From positions 1-13,458 of the forward strand of contig JAEZXC010000084.1 in assembly GCA_023442845.1 (NCBI GenBank): DNA of 13,458 nucleotides, written 5' to 3'. How positions within the stretch are numbered: the first letter of the stretch is position 1; every line of letters begins with the position of its first letter. This document shows positions 7,310 to 13,458 of this stretch, piece after piece. This DNA comes from Actinomycetes bacterium (GTDB lineage: Bacteria; Actinomycetota; Actinomycetes; Actinomycetales; Demequinaceae). Made by a program: the position numbers and the translations under genes. The notes under the pieces are model-generated. The model saw nothing but the letters and a program-made list of their open reading frames with translations, was not told the DNA's origin and searched no databases.

Positions 7310-8734
7310 CTAGCGCCCGTACAACTGTTCCGTCGCACGGCGGTACTGCTCGCGCACCACCGGCTGCGGATCGGGATCAATATGCGTGTCCATCGCCACC
7401 TGCCACGCGGGACGCTCCCCAGTGAGTGCCCACGCCGCCTGAACAGTGGCACCCATGGCGACGTACTCGCCCGGCTTCGGGATGTCGATCGGAAGGCCGA
7501 ACACCTGTGCGGCGGCTCGGCCGACGGCGGGGTTGAACGCCGCGCCACCAACGAGCAAGATGCGCTTCGCATCGAGACCGTGTGCCCGGACGGCGTCGAC
7601 GCCGTCAGCGAGGCCGCACAACATTCCTTCGACGTGCGCGCGCGCGATGTTGGCGCGGGTCGCCGACGCCAAGGTGAGTCCCAGCAGGCTCGCCGTCGCG
7701 TCGGGCCGGTTGGGGGTGCGCTCGCCCTCGAAGTACGGCACGAGCGTGACGCCGCCCGCGCCGGGCTCGGCGGACAGCGCGAGCTCGGCTAGCCCATCGA
7801 AGTCCACCTCAAGCAGGCGCGTTGCGGAGTCGAGAACGCGGGCCGCGTTGAGGGTGGCGACGAGCGGCAAGAACTGGCCCGCAGCGTCGGCAAAACCTGC
7901 GATGGTGCCGGTCGCGTCGCGGACGGGCTCGGGGGTCACGGCAAAGACGGTGCCCGACGTGCCAAGGGACACGACGACGTCTCCCTCGCCGGCACCGAGG
8001 CCCAGGCCAGCACCCGCATTGTCACCTGCACCGGGGCCAACGACGATGTCCGTGGCCCCGTTGTATGCGACCCTTCCAGCACTTTCGTTGGGGGCGACCA
8101 CCCGCGGCACGACGACGTCGTGGCCGAGTGCGGCGACGAGGAGTTCGCGGTCGTACTCTCCCGTCGCGGGATTCCAATACCCGGTGCCCGACGCGTCGGA
8201 CCGGTCGGTGGTGAGCGCGTCGAGGTTGGCGCCGAGTGGCGAGGCGCCCTCGGGCCCGTAGCCCATGAGCCGCCACGTGAGCCAGTCGTGTGGAAGTGCC
8301 ACAGCGGCAACGCGCTTCGCGTTCTCGGGTTCGTTGTCCCGCAACCAGCGAAGCTTTGTTGACGTGAATGACGCAACCGGCACCAGGCCCGAGCGCGCCA
8401 CCAGCGTCTCAGCGCCGAACTCGGCGATGAGGTCCTGCGCCGCCTGTGCGGAACGCGTGTCGTTCCACAAGAGCGCCTCACGCACCACGTTGCCCGTCGC
8501 GTCGAGCGCCACCATGCCGTGCTGTTGGCCGCCGACGCTGATCGCGGCGACGTCCTCGAGGCCACCGGCGTCGTCAATCGCGGTGAGAAGCGCGGTCCAC
8601 CAGTGGTCGGGATGCACCTCGGTGCCGTCGGGGTGCGAAGCGCGGCCACTACGGACCACGTCGCCCGAGGCGAGGTCGCGAATGACGACCTTGCAGCTCT
8701 GGGTGGAGGAGTCGACTCCTGCGACGAGCGTCAT
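7310..8734 (-). CDS. xylB: Xylulokinase
   Basis: This 474-residue FGGY-family kinase phosphorylates D-xylulose with ATP to D-xylulose 5-phosphate, the second step of xylose use. The N-terminal phosphate-binding segment is GVDSSTQS (6-13). The substrate motif GGQQHGM (68-74) is characteristic of xylulokinases. D238 in GAGDNAGAG is the expected catalytic base, and the ATP-site phrases LGTSGT (257-262), LLVGGAAFNP and EYVAMGA are present. I chose ATG 8734 because GGAG at 8744-8741 lies six bases upstream; an in-frame TTG four codons earlier overlaps that site and is less likely. It follows xylA after 86 bases containing a strong hairpin, and the two are probably cotranscribed. Confidence 0.93.
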   Translation of the reverse strand: MTLVAGVDSSTQSCKVVIRDLASGDVVRSGRASHPDGTEVHPDHWWTALLTAIDDAGGLEDVAAISVGGQQHGMVALDATGNVVREALLWNDTRSAQAAQDLIAEFGAETLVARSGLVPVASFTSTKLRWLRDNEPENAKRVAAVALPHDWLTWRLMGYGPEGASPLGANLDALTTDRSDASGTGYWNPATGEYDRELLVAALGHDVVVPRVVAPNESAGRVAYNGATDIVVGPGAGDNAGAGLGLGAGEGDVVVSLGTSGTVFAVTPEPVRDATGTIAGFADAAGQFLPLVATLNAARVLDSATRLLEVDFDGLAELALSAEPGAGGVTLVPYFEGERTPNRPDATASLLGLTLASATRANIARAHVEGMLCGLADGVDAVRAHGLDAKRILLVGGAAFNPAVGRAAAQVFGLPIDIPKPGEYVAMGATVQAAWALTGERPAWQVAMDTHIDPDPQPVVREQYRRATEQLYGR

Positions 8735-8772
8735 TGCTGTCTCCAAATGTGTGTCGAGGGGATGAGACGAAT

Positions 8773-8809
8773 GGCCGGCCCGCCTCTGCGATGCAGAGCC
8801 GGGCCGGCC
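8773..8809 (-). terminator. Strong hairpin between xylA and xylB
   Basis: The 17-base arms at 8773-8789 and 8793-8809 match except for one pair, with a 3-base loop. It starts 11 bases after the xylA stop. There is no clear U-run after it on the minus strand, and xylB starts 38 bases further on. It may be a partial terminator or a 3' stabiliser that lets xylA be made in excess of xylB. Confidence 0.6.
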
Positions 8810-8820
8810 GTCACGTGCGA

Positions 8821-10014
8821 TTAGCCGCGGGCGCCCATGAGGTGCTCGACGGCCAACTGCTGGACGCGGACGTAGCCGAAGCCCTCGCCGTTGTAGTAGG
8901 CGTCGGCGTTGAAGTCCTCGTAGGCCGACTTGTCAGCCTTGAGGTCCTCGATCGACTCGCCTGCGGAGAGCGTGGGCTGTGCGAGCTGGTCGTTCTTGGC
9001 GGCCTTGAGGGCTTCCTGAACCTCCGCGTCCGCACGGAACGCCTTGGCGCGCTCCTTGAGCAGGAGGTACATGCGGATGTTGGCGCGAGCCGACTCCCAC
9101 ACGCCGTCGAAGTCCTCGGTGCGCGACGGCTTGTAGTCGAAGTGGCGGGGGCCGGTGTAGGCCTTTCCACCGTCCGGGCCACCGTTCTCAAGGAGGTCAA
9201 CGAGCGAGAAGGCGTTGATGAGGTCGCCGTGTCCAAACACGAGGTCCTGGTCGTACTTGATGCCACGCTGACCGTTGAGGTCGATGTGGAACAGCTTGTC
9301 CTGGAAGAGCGCCTGAGCGATGCCTGCAGTGAAGTTGAGGCCCGCCATCTGCTCGTGACCAACCTCAGGGTTGAGGCCCACGAGTTCGGGGTGGTCGAGA
9401 GTCTCGATGAATCCAAGTGCGTGACCCACCGTGGGCAGCAAGATGTCACCACGGGGCTCGTTGGGCTTGGGCTCGATGGCGAACTTGATGTCGTAGCCGT
9501 TGTCGATGACGTACTGGCCAAAGATGTTGGCTGCTTCGCGGTAGCGCTCGAGGGCGACGCGGGTGTCCTTCGAGAAGTCGTACTCCGCACCTTCGCGCCC
9601 GCCCCACATGACGAAGGTCTTGGCGCCGAGCTCAGCGGCGAGGTCGATGTTGCGCAGGATCTTGCGCAGCGTGAAGCGACGCACGGCACGGTCGTTCGAC
9701 GTCACGCCACCGTCCTTGAACACCGGGTGCGAGAACGTGTTGGTGGTGATCATCGGGATCACCATGCCGGTCTCGTCGCAGGCCTTCTTCAGTGCATCAA
9801 TCGCCTTGCGGCGGTCTGCCTCAGAGGAGCCGAACGGGAAGAGGTCGTCGTCGTGGAACGTCATGCCGTACGCGCCGATTTCCGACAGCTTGTGAATAGC
9901 CTCAACGGCGTCAAGCGGACCACGCGTGGCCGAGCCGAAGGGGTCTTGCGCGTTCCAGCCGATAGTCCACAGACCAAATGTGAACTTGTCGTCGCGCGTG
10001 GGGGTGGGGGCCAT
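8821..10014 (-). CDS. xylA: Xylose isomerase
   Basis: This 397-residue cytoplasmic metalloenzyme converts D-xylose to D-xylulose. Catalytic and metal-binding residues line up with the short, actinobacterial class of xylose isomerase: H54 and D57 (TFHDDDLFPFG), W137 (WGGREG), E181 and K183 (IEPKPNEPRGD), E217 and H220 (NPEVGHEQ), D245, D255 and D257 (FHIDLNGQRGIKYDQD) and D293 (HFDYKPSR). Relative to the Streptomyces enzyme as I recall it, about six residues (GGPDGGK region, 278-284) are inserted before the last metal aspartate, as in Arthrobacter-type enzymes. ATG 10014 is preferred because GGAG at 10026-10023 lies eight bases upstream and the product then starts like known family members. 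Earlier ATGs at 10035 and 10032 have no such support. Confidence 0.96.
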   Translation of the reverse strand: MAPTPTRDDKFTFGLWTIGWNAQDPFGSATRGPLDAVEAIHKLSEIGAYGMTFHDDDLFPFGSSEADRRKAIDALKKACDETGMVIPMITTNTFSHPVFKDGGVTSNDRAVRRFTLRKILRNIDLAAELGAKTFVMWGGREGAEYDFSKDTRVALERYREAANIFGQYVIDNGYDIKFAIEPKPNEPRGDILLPTVGHALGFIETLDHPELVGLNPEVGHEQMAGLNFTAGIAQALFQDKLFHIDLNGQRGIKYDQDLVFGHGDLINAFSLVDLLENGGPDGGKAYTGPRHFDYKPSRTEDFDGVWESARANIRMYLLLKERAKAFRADAEVQEALKAAKNDQLAQPTLSAGESIEDLKADKSAYEDFNADAYYNGEGFGYVRVQQLAVEHLMGARG

Positions 10015-10056
10015 GGTGTGCACTCCGATCATCATCGATCAATAGTTGTCAGTGGG

Positions 10057-10085
10057 AACATAATTCCCCAAAGTCACGGTGTCAA
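10057..10085 (-). promoter_or_regulatory. xylA promoter
   Basis: On the minus strand a perfect TTGACA (10085-10080) is followed, after 17 bases, by TATGTT (10062-10057, four of six). RNA would start near 10050, giving a leader of about 36 bases that includes the GGAG ribosome site of xylA. This is the best-looking promoter in the window. Confidence 0.7.
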
Positions 10086-10093
10086 CCCGTGAC
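10073..10093. promoter_or_regulatory. 21-base palindrome over the xylA -35 box
   Basis: GTCACGG (10073-10079) and CCGTGAC (10087-10093) are perfect inverted arms around a 7-base centre that contains the xylA -35 hexamer. A protein bound here would exclude RNA polymerase. The sequence differs from the AACGTT-type operators, so it may belong to a second regulator; I cannot name it. Confidence 0.55.
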
Positions 10094-10105
10094 CTAGGAC
10101 TAAGA

Positions 10106-10121
10106 GGTGAACCGGGTCACC
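10106..10121. promoter_or_regulatory. CRP/GlxR-type site upstream of xylA
   Basis: The 16-base element GGTGA-N6-TCACC matches the core GTGA-N6-TCAC of CRP-family sites (actinobacterial relatives include GlxR). Its centre, 10113.5, is about 63 bases upstream of the predicted xylA start, close to the classic class I activator position. It touches the LacI-like operator that follows. Confidence 0.55.
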
Positions 10122-10135
10122 TCGAAAACGTTATA
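10120..10135. promoter_or_regulatory. LacI-type operator near xylA
   Basis: CCTCGAAAACGTTATA shares the 11-base core GAAAACGTTAT with the complement of 5948-5958 in the bxlE/bxlR control region. The central AACGTT is typical of LacI-family sites. It lies about 70-85 bases upstream of the predicted xylA transcript start, next to the CRP-type site. Confidence 0.6.
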
Positions 10136-10181
10136 CATGCTCCAGCATAATCACGATCAGGTAACACCCGCATGCCAGGAG

Positions 10182-10210
10182 TTGGCAGTGAGCCTCGAAC
10201 CGGTTATATG
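10182..10210 (+). promoter_or_regulatory. Candidate chvE promoter
   Basis: TTGGCA (10182-10187, five of six) and TATATG (10205-10210, four of six) are separated by 17 bases on the plus strand. RNA would start near 10217, giving an unusually long 237-base leader before chvE. No better pair was seen closer to the gene, though a non-canonical promoter there cannot be ruled out. Confidence 0.5.
10193..10208. promoter_or_regulatory. LacI-type operator inside the chvE promoter
   Basis: CCTCGAACCGGTTATA matches the operator at 10120-10135 in 13 of 16 positions, 73 bases away in the same orientation. It fills the spacer and reaches into the -10 box of the proposed chvE promoter, the expected place for a repressor. 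Its centre is ACCGGT rather than AACGTT. Confidence 0.55.
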
Positions 10211-10216
10211 TTTGCG

Positions 10217-10453
10217 GGGTCAACTTAGTGTGACGCCACGATGCAGGAGCCTGACGAAGGAGTGAGGCAGGGTGTTTTGTCCAAGGTTTGCGGTAAACCA
10301 ACCGCGATTGACCTCCGACACACCCCTCTCCCCCCTCCGCCGGGTGAGCGCATCGTTATCTCCGCAAACGCGTAAGGCATCGATGCCAAACCGCGCCCGG
10401 AGAAGCGCAACCGCAGAGTGCCACTCGGCACACAAGGAAGGGAAAACTGCGCA
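10217..10453 (+). other. Long untranslated leader of chvE
   Basis: No gene is convincing here. The 8-mer GTTTGCGG occurs at 10210-10217 and 10286-10293 and inverted at 10362-10369, each 76 bases apart. Around 10285-10305 two mutually exclusive small stems are possible: GGTTT/AAACC (10285-10289 with 10295-10299) or GCGGT/ACCGC (10290-10294 with 10301-10305). AAGGAAGGGA at 10434-10443 is the chvE ribosome site. No known riboswitch class is recognised. Confidence 0.4.
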
Positions 10454-11590
10454 ATGAAGAAAATGAACAAGCTCGCACTCATCGCGGGCGTCGGCGCCAT
10501 GGCGCTCACCCTGGCCGCTTGCTCTTCGGACAGCGAGTCGGGCGAGACGACCAAGGCAACGAGCGGTGGCGGTGGCGGCGACGCTGCTGCCGAGTGCAGC
10601 GTCGGCATCGCGATGCCGACCCGCTCGCTCGAGCGCTGGATCAACGACGGTGAGGGCCTCAAGGCCCTGCTGGAAGACGACGGCTGCACCGTTGACCTCC
10701 AGTACGCCGACAACAAGACCGACCAGCAGATCTCGCAGCTCCAGAACATGATCGCCAACGGTGCGAACATCCTGGTGATTGCGTCGATCGACGGCACCAC
10801 CTTGGGCCCCGTGCTCGAGGAGGCCGCCTCTGCTGGTGCCACGGTCATTGCTTACGACCGCCTCATCAACGGCACGGAGAACGTGGACTACTACGCCACG
10901 TTCGACAACGAGTCCGTGGGTACCCTCCAGGGTCAGTTCATCGAGGAGACCCTCGGCCTGGCCGACGGTGAAGGCCCCTACAACTTCGAGCCGTTCGCCG
11001 GTAGCCCCGACGACAACAACGCGAAGTTCTTCTTCAAGGGCGCCTGGGACGTGCTGAGCCAGTACGTCGACAGCGGTCAGCTCGTGGTCCAGTCGGGTAA
11101 GGCTCCCGGCTCGGTCGACGACTGGCAGTCCATCGGCATCCTCGGCTGGGGCTCGGATGACGCCCAGGCCGAAATGGAGACCCGCCTCTCGTCCTTCTAC
11201 ACGGACAAGAAGGTCGACGTCGTCCTGTCGCCGAACGACTCGCTCGCCGTTGGTATCGCGCAGGCACTCGTCAACGCTGGTTACACCGGCGACGACTTCC
11301 CGGTCCTCACGGGCCAGGACGGTGACAAGTCTGCCGTTTCCAACATCCTCAAGGGCAACCAGTCCATGACGGTCTGGAAGGACACCCGCCTCCTCGGCGA
11401 GCGCGTGCAGATGATGATTCAGTCGCTGCTCGCGGGCGAAGAGCCTGAGGTGAACGACACCGAGACGTACGACAACGGCGTCAAGGTTGTTCCGTCCTAC
11501 CTCATCACGCCCGAGGTCGTCACGGCCGACACGGTGGAGTCGAAGCTCATTGAGTCCGGCTTCCTTAAGGCTGAGGACGTAGGCCTCTAA
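10454..11590 (+). CDS. chvE: ChvE-type monosaccharide-binding lipoprotein
   Basis: This 378-residue binding protein of a CUT2 (ribose/xylose-type) importer should bind xylose and perhaps other aldoses outside the membrane. MKKMNKLALIAG leads into lipobox LAAC with C23 lipidated, then a Ser/Thr/Gly linker. The mature domain matches ChvE-like proteins: RSLERWINDG (57-66), DLQYADNKTDQQISQLQNMI (81-100), VIAYDRLI (131-138) and VDYYATFDN (144-152), then GQDGD later on. The open frame extends 12 codons further up, but ATG 10454 begins the signal peptide and has AAGGAAGGGA upstream, so I use it. It heads an operon with mmsA and mmsB and diverges from xylA. The name xylF could be used equally; xylose as ligand is inferred from the neighbours. 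Confidence 0.9.
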   Translation: MKKMNKLALIAGVGAMALTLAACSSDSESGETTKATSGGGGGDAAAECSVGIAMPTRSLERWINDGEGLKALLEDDGCTVDLQYADNKTDQQISQLQNMIANGANILVIASIDGTTLGPVLEEAASAGATVIAYDRLINGTENVDYYATFDNESVGTLQGQFIEETLGLADGEGPYNFEPFAGSPDDNNAKFFFKGAWDVLSQYVDSGQLVVQSGKAPGSVDDWQSIGILGWGSDDAQAEMETRLSSFYTDKKVDVVLSPNDSLAVGIAQALVNAGYTGDDFPVLTGQDGDKSAVSNILKGNQSMTVWKDTRLLGERVQMMIQSLLAGEEPEVNDTETYDNGVKVVPSYLITPEVVTADTVESKLIESGFLKAEDVGL

Positions 11591-11600
11591 ATACCACTGA

Positions 11601-11638
11601 GGCGGTGGCGTCCGCGGGCAACCGCGGGCGTCACCGTC
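11601..11638 (+). other. Intergenic RNA hairpin with GCAA tetraloop
   Basis: The arms 11601-11617 and 11622-11638 form a 17-base-pair stem in RNA (three G-U pairs) capped by GCAA, a GNRA tetraloop. It lies 10 bases after the chvE stop and 31 bases before mmsA, with no U-run. Such hairpins after binding-protein genes often protect the upstream message or partly terminate, raising binding protein above the other subunits. Confidence 0.65.
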
Positions 11639-11669
11639 CGGTGCGTCACATCAACTCGGAAGGAACACC

Positions 11670-13199
11670 GTGTCGGACCTCATCCTCCGCATGAAGGACA
11701 TCGTCAAGGAGTTTTCCGGCGTGCGCGCGCTCAGTGGCGTGTCGCTCGACGTCACTCGCGGCGAGATCCACGGCATCTGCGGTGAGAACGGCGCCGGAAA
11801 GTCGACCCTTATGAAGGTCCTCTCCGGCGTTTATCCTCACGGCAACTTCGAAGGCGACATCGAGTTCGACGGCAAGCCCGCCGTATTCCGCTCGATCAAC
11901 GACTCCGAACATGCTGGCATCGTCATCATTCACCAGGAACTGGCGCTGTCGCCGTACCTGTCCATCGCCGAAAACATCTTCCTCGGCAACGAGCGCGCCA
12001 AGAACGGCGTGATCGACTGGCACGAGACCAACCACGCCGCAAAGCAACTCCTTGACCGCGTCGGGCTGCGTGAAGATGTGACGACTCCCGTCCTCCACCT
12101 CGGCGTCGGTAAGCAACAGCTTGTCGAGATCGCCAAGGCACTGTCGAAGGACGTCAAACTTCTCATCCTCGATGAGCCCACTGCCGCGCTCAACGATGAA
12201 GACTCCGCCCACCTGCTTGGACTGATCAAGGGCCTCCGCGACGAAGGCATCACCTCGATCATCATTTCTCACAAGCTGCAAGAGATCCGCTCTGTTGCCG
12301 ACAACATCACGGTCATTCGAGATGGTCACACCGTTGACAGCTTCTCGATGCAGGAAAAGGACAACTCCGAGCAGCGTCTGATCCGCTCGATGGTGGGACG
12401 TCCGCTTGAGAACCTCTACCCCGAGCGCAACGTCGAGATCGGCGAGGAGGTTTTCCGCGTCGAGAACTGGAACGCCTTCCACCCGGTCGACACCGGCCGC
12501 CAGGTGATTCACAACGCCTCGTTCTACGTGCGTGCAGGCGAGGTGGTCGGATTTGCCGGCCTCATGGGTGCTGGCCGGACCGAGCTCGCGATGAGCATCT
12601 TTGGCCATCAGTGGGGCACCAAGATCTCGGGCCAGGTATTCCGGCACGGTGAGCGGATCGGCACGAGCTCAGTGTCGGAAGCAGTCGCGAACGGCTTGGC
12701 GTACGTGACCGAGGACCGCAAGCGTTTTGGTCTCAACCTCATCGCCACCGTGGCGGCAAACGTCACGGGTGCCAACATGAGCGAGGTTTCTCGGCACGGC
12801 ATCATCGACCTTCACGATGAGATTGAGGTGGCGGAAAAGTTCCGCGCCGCGCTCAACATCAAGACGGAATCGGTGTTGCGCGAGGTCGGCACTTTGTCTG
12901 GCGGAAACCAGCAGAAGGTTGTGCTGTCAAAGTGGCTCAACACGAGCCCTGAGATTCTCATCCTCGATGAGCCCACACGCGGTGTCGATGTGGGCGCAAA
13001 GTACGAGATTTACGGCATCATCAACGACCTCGCCGCGCAGGGCAAGGCGATCGTGGTGATTTCGTCGGAGCTCCCCGAGCTCCTGGGTGTGTCCGACCGC
13101 ATCTACACGATCGCAGAAGGACACATCACCGGTGACGTTCCCCGTAAGGACGCCACGCAGGAACGACTCATGCAACTGATGACTGTGGGAGATAACTAA
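11670..13199 (+). CDS. mmsA: Sugar ABC transporter ATP-binding protein (two ATPase domains)
   Basis: This 509-residue cytoplasmic ATPase drives the ChvE-dependent importer; the family is also named GguA or XylG. Domain 1 has Walker A GENGAGKST (38-46), Q-loop HQELALSP (88-95), a divergent signature LGVGKQQ (144-150), Walker B LLILDEP (164-170) and H-loop H201. Domain 2 has a degenerate Walker A, GLMGAGRTE (297-305, Arg for Lys), the canonical signature LSGGNQQ (409-415) and ILILDEPTRG (429-438), with serine in place of the H-loop histidine. This asymmetry is normal for CUT2 ATPases, where only one composite site is fully active. The start is GTG 11670 with CGGAAGGA at 11657-11664. mmsB follows after two bases. 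Confidence 0.93.
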   Translation: MSDLILRMKDIVKEFSGVRALSGVSLDVTRGEIHGICGENGAGKSTLMKVLSGVYPHGNFEGDIEFDGKPAVFRSINDSEHAGIVIIHQELALSPYLSIAENIFLGNERAKNGVIDWHETNHAAKQLLDRVGLREDVTTPVLHLGVGKQQLVEIAKALSKDVKLLILDEPTAALNDEDSAHLLGLIKGLRDEGITSIIISHKLQEIRSVADNITVIRDGHTVDSFSMQEKDNSEQRLIRSMVGRPLENLYPERNVEIGEEVFRVENWNAFHPVDTGRQVIHNASFYVRAGEVVGFAGLMGAGRTELAMSIFGHQWGTKISGQVFRHGERIGTSSVSEAVANGLAYVTEDRKRFGLNLIATVAANVTGANMSEVSRHGIIDLHDEIEVAEKFRAALNIKTESVLREVGTLSGGNQQKVVLSKWLNTSPEILILDEPTRGVDVGAKYEIYGIINDLAAQGKAIVVISSELPELLGVSDRIYTIAEGHITGDVPRKDATQERLMQLMTVGDN

Positions 13200-13201
13200 C
13201 G

Positions 13202-13458
13202 ATGTCCGAAGCAACGACTACTGAGCTTGCTACTGAGAAGCGCAAGCTCAACATCAACGCGCGTGACTATGGACTGCTTGGTGCGCTGCTCGTCATCGTG
13301 GCGCTCTTCCAGTTCTGGTTCACCGACGGCAAGCTGCTTTCCGGCGGTAACCCCAACTTCTTGATCAGCCAGAACGCCTACGTGGTGATCTTGGCCATCG
13401 GCATGGTGATGGTCATCATCGCCGGGCACATCGACCTCTCCGTCGGGTCCCTTGTCGC
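13202..13458 (+). CDS. mmsB: Sugar ABC transporter permease, N-terminal part (cut by window edge)
   Basis: The frame from ATG 13202 runs open to the edge, giving 85 residues. After a charged start come a hydrophobic segment (GLLGALLVIVALFQFWF), a loop with NPNFLISQNAYVVILAIGM, and the phrase VIIAGHIDLSVGS, a hallmark of BPD-type CUT2 permeases such as XylH, GguB and RbsC. It begins two bases after the mmsA stop, with GGGAG at the end of mmsA as a somewhat distant ribosome site, so translation is probably coupled. It would form the homodimeric channel of the ChvE importer. Confidence 0.9.
   Translation, partial: MSEATTTELATEKRKLNINARDYGLLGALLVIVALFQFWFTDGKLLSGGNPNFLISQNAYVVILAIGMVMVIIAGHIDLSVGSLV

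Noticed and set aside
6840..7572. Open frames on the minus strand across the bxlR-xylB gap, up to 195 codons
   Set aside because: They are Arg/Pro/Ser/Cys-rich translations of G-run repeats and of the wrong frame of xylB, with no ribosome site. The gap looks non-coding.
10015..10035. Earlier xylA starts at 10035 and 10032
   Set aside because: The GGAG at 10026-10023 would fall inside the coding region, and the extra residues are not typical of the family.
8734..10092. A 452-codon open frame on the plus strand opposite xylA
   Set aside because: It is the mirror of xylA, whose catalytic residues are all in place. Valine/leucine/glutamate-rich antisense frames of this kind are a normal by-product of GC-rich codon use.
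10418..10453. Upstream extension of chvE from ATG 10418
   Set aside because: It would put 12 polar residues before the lipoprotein signal and would begin before the ribosome site AAGGAAGGGA at 10434-10443; ATG 10454 fits both.
10225..10848. A 207-codon minus-strand frame across the chvE start and leader
   Set aside because: It overlaps the chvE signal-peptide region and its residues are low-complexity antisense of chvE.
11646..12647. A 333-codon open frame on the minus strand opposite mmsA
   Set aside because: It is fully covered by the first ATPase domain and half of the second, has no recognisable family motif and reads like an antisense shadow.
1..13458. Search for CRISPR arrays, insertion sequences, tRNA or rRNA genes, phage or defence genes
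   Set aside because: By reading, I saw no regularly spaced repeat-spacer pattern, transposase or integrase motif, tRNA-like fold or rRNA sequence. All long frames belong to sugar catabolism.

Overview
The window is high-GC bacterial DNA with dense, short-spaced genes, GTG starts and actinobacterial-type proteins. The closest resemblance in the recognisable proteins is to the Micrococcales/Streptomyces side of the Actinobacteria: an Actinobacteria-type xylose isomerase, a CUT1 sugar importer without its own ATPase, and LacI-type control. I cannot name the genus. The content is a xyloside/xylose catabolic locus built from known families. I see no phage, insertion sequence, CRISPR array, tRNA or rRNA, and no clear novel protein system. 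The less ordinary material is in the control regions and intergenic RNA structures.

Left block (minus strand, 1-5867): the 5' end of a D-2-hydroxyacid dehydrogenase gene enters at the edge. A strong hairpin terminator then closes a four-gene operon, read right to left. Its order is a lipoprotein sugar-binding protein (bxlE), two permeases (bxlF, bxlG) and an intracellular GH3 glycosidase (bxlA). The divergent gene at 5993-6988 is a LacI-family repressor (bxlR). This order matches the xylobiose/xylo-oligosaccharide system bxlEFGA-bxlR known from Streptomyces. No ATP-binding subunit is present, so a shared MsiK-type ATPase encoded elsewhere is expected.

Middle (6989-7309): a 321-base gap between the convergent bxlR and xylB holds G-run tandem repeats, repeated copies of a 10-12 base inverted sequence, and hairpins that probably terminate xylB.

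Right block: xylB and xylA (xylulokinase and xylose isomerase, minus strand) diverge from a chvE-mmsA-mmsB transporter operon (plus strand, the last gene cut by the window edge). The 439-base divergent region carries a good xylA promoter, a palindrome over its -35 box, a CRP-type site, two LacI-like operators and a long chvE leader.

Working together: xylo-oligosaccharides enter through BxlEFG and are split inside the cell by BxlA to xylose. Free xylose enters through ChvE-MmsAB. XylA and XylB convert it to xylulose 5-phosphate for the pentose phosphate pathway. Similar operator sequences beside bxlE/bxlR, xylA and chvE suggest that one LacI-type repressor links the two halves.
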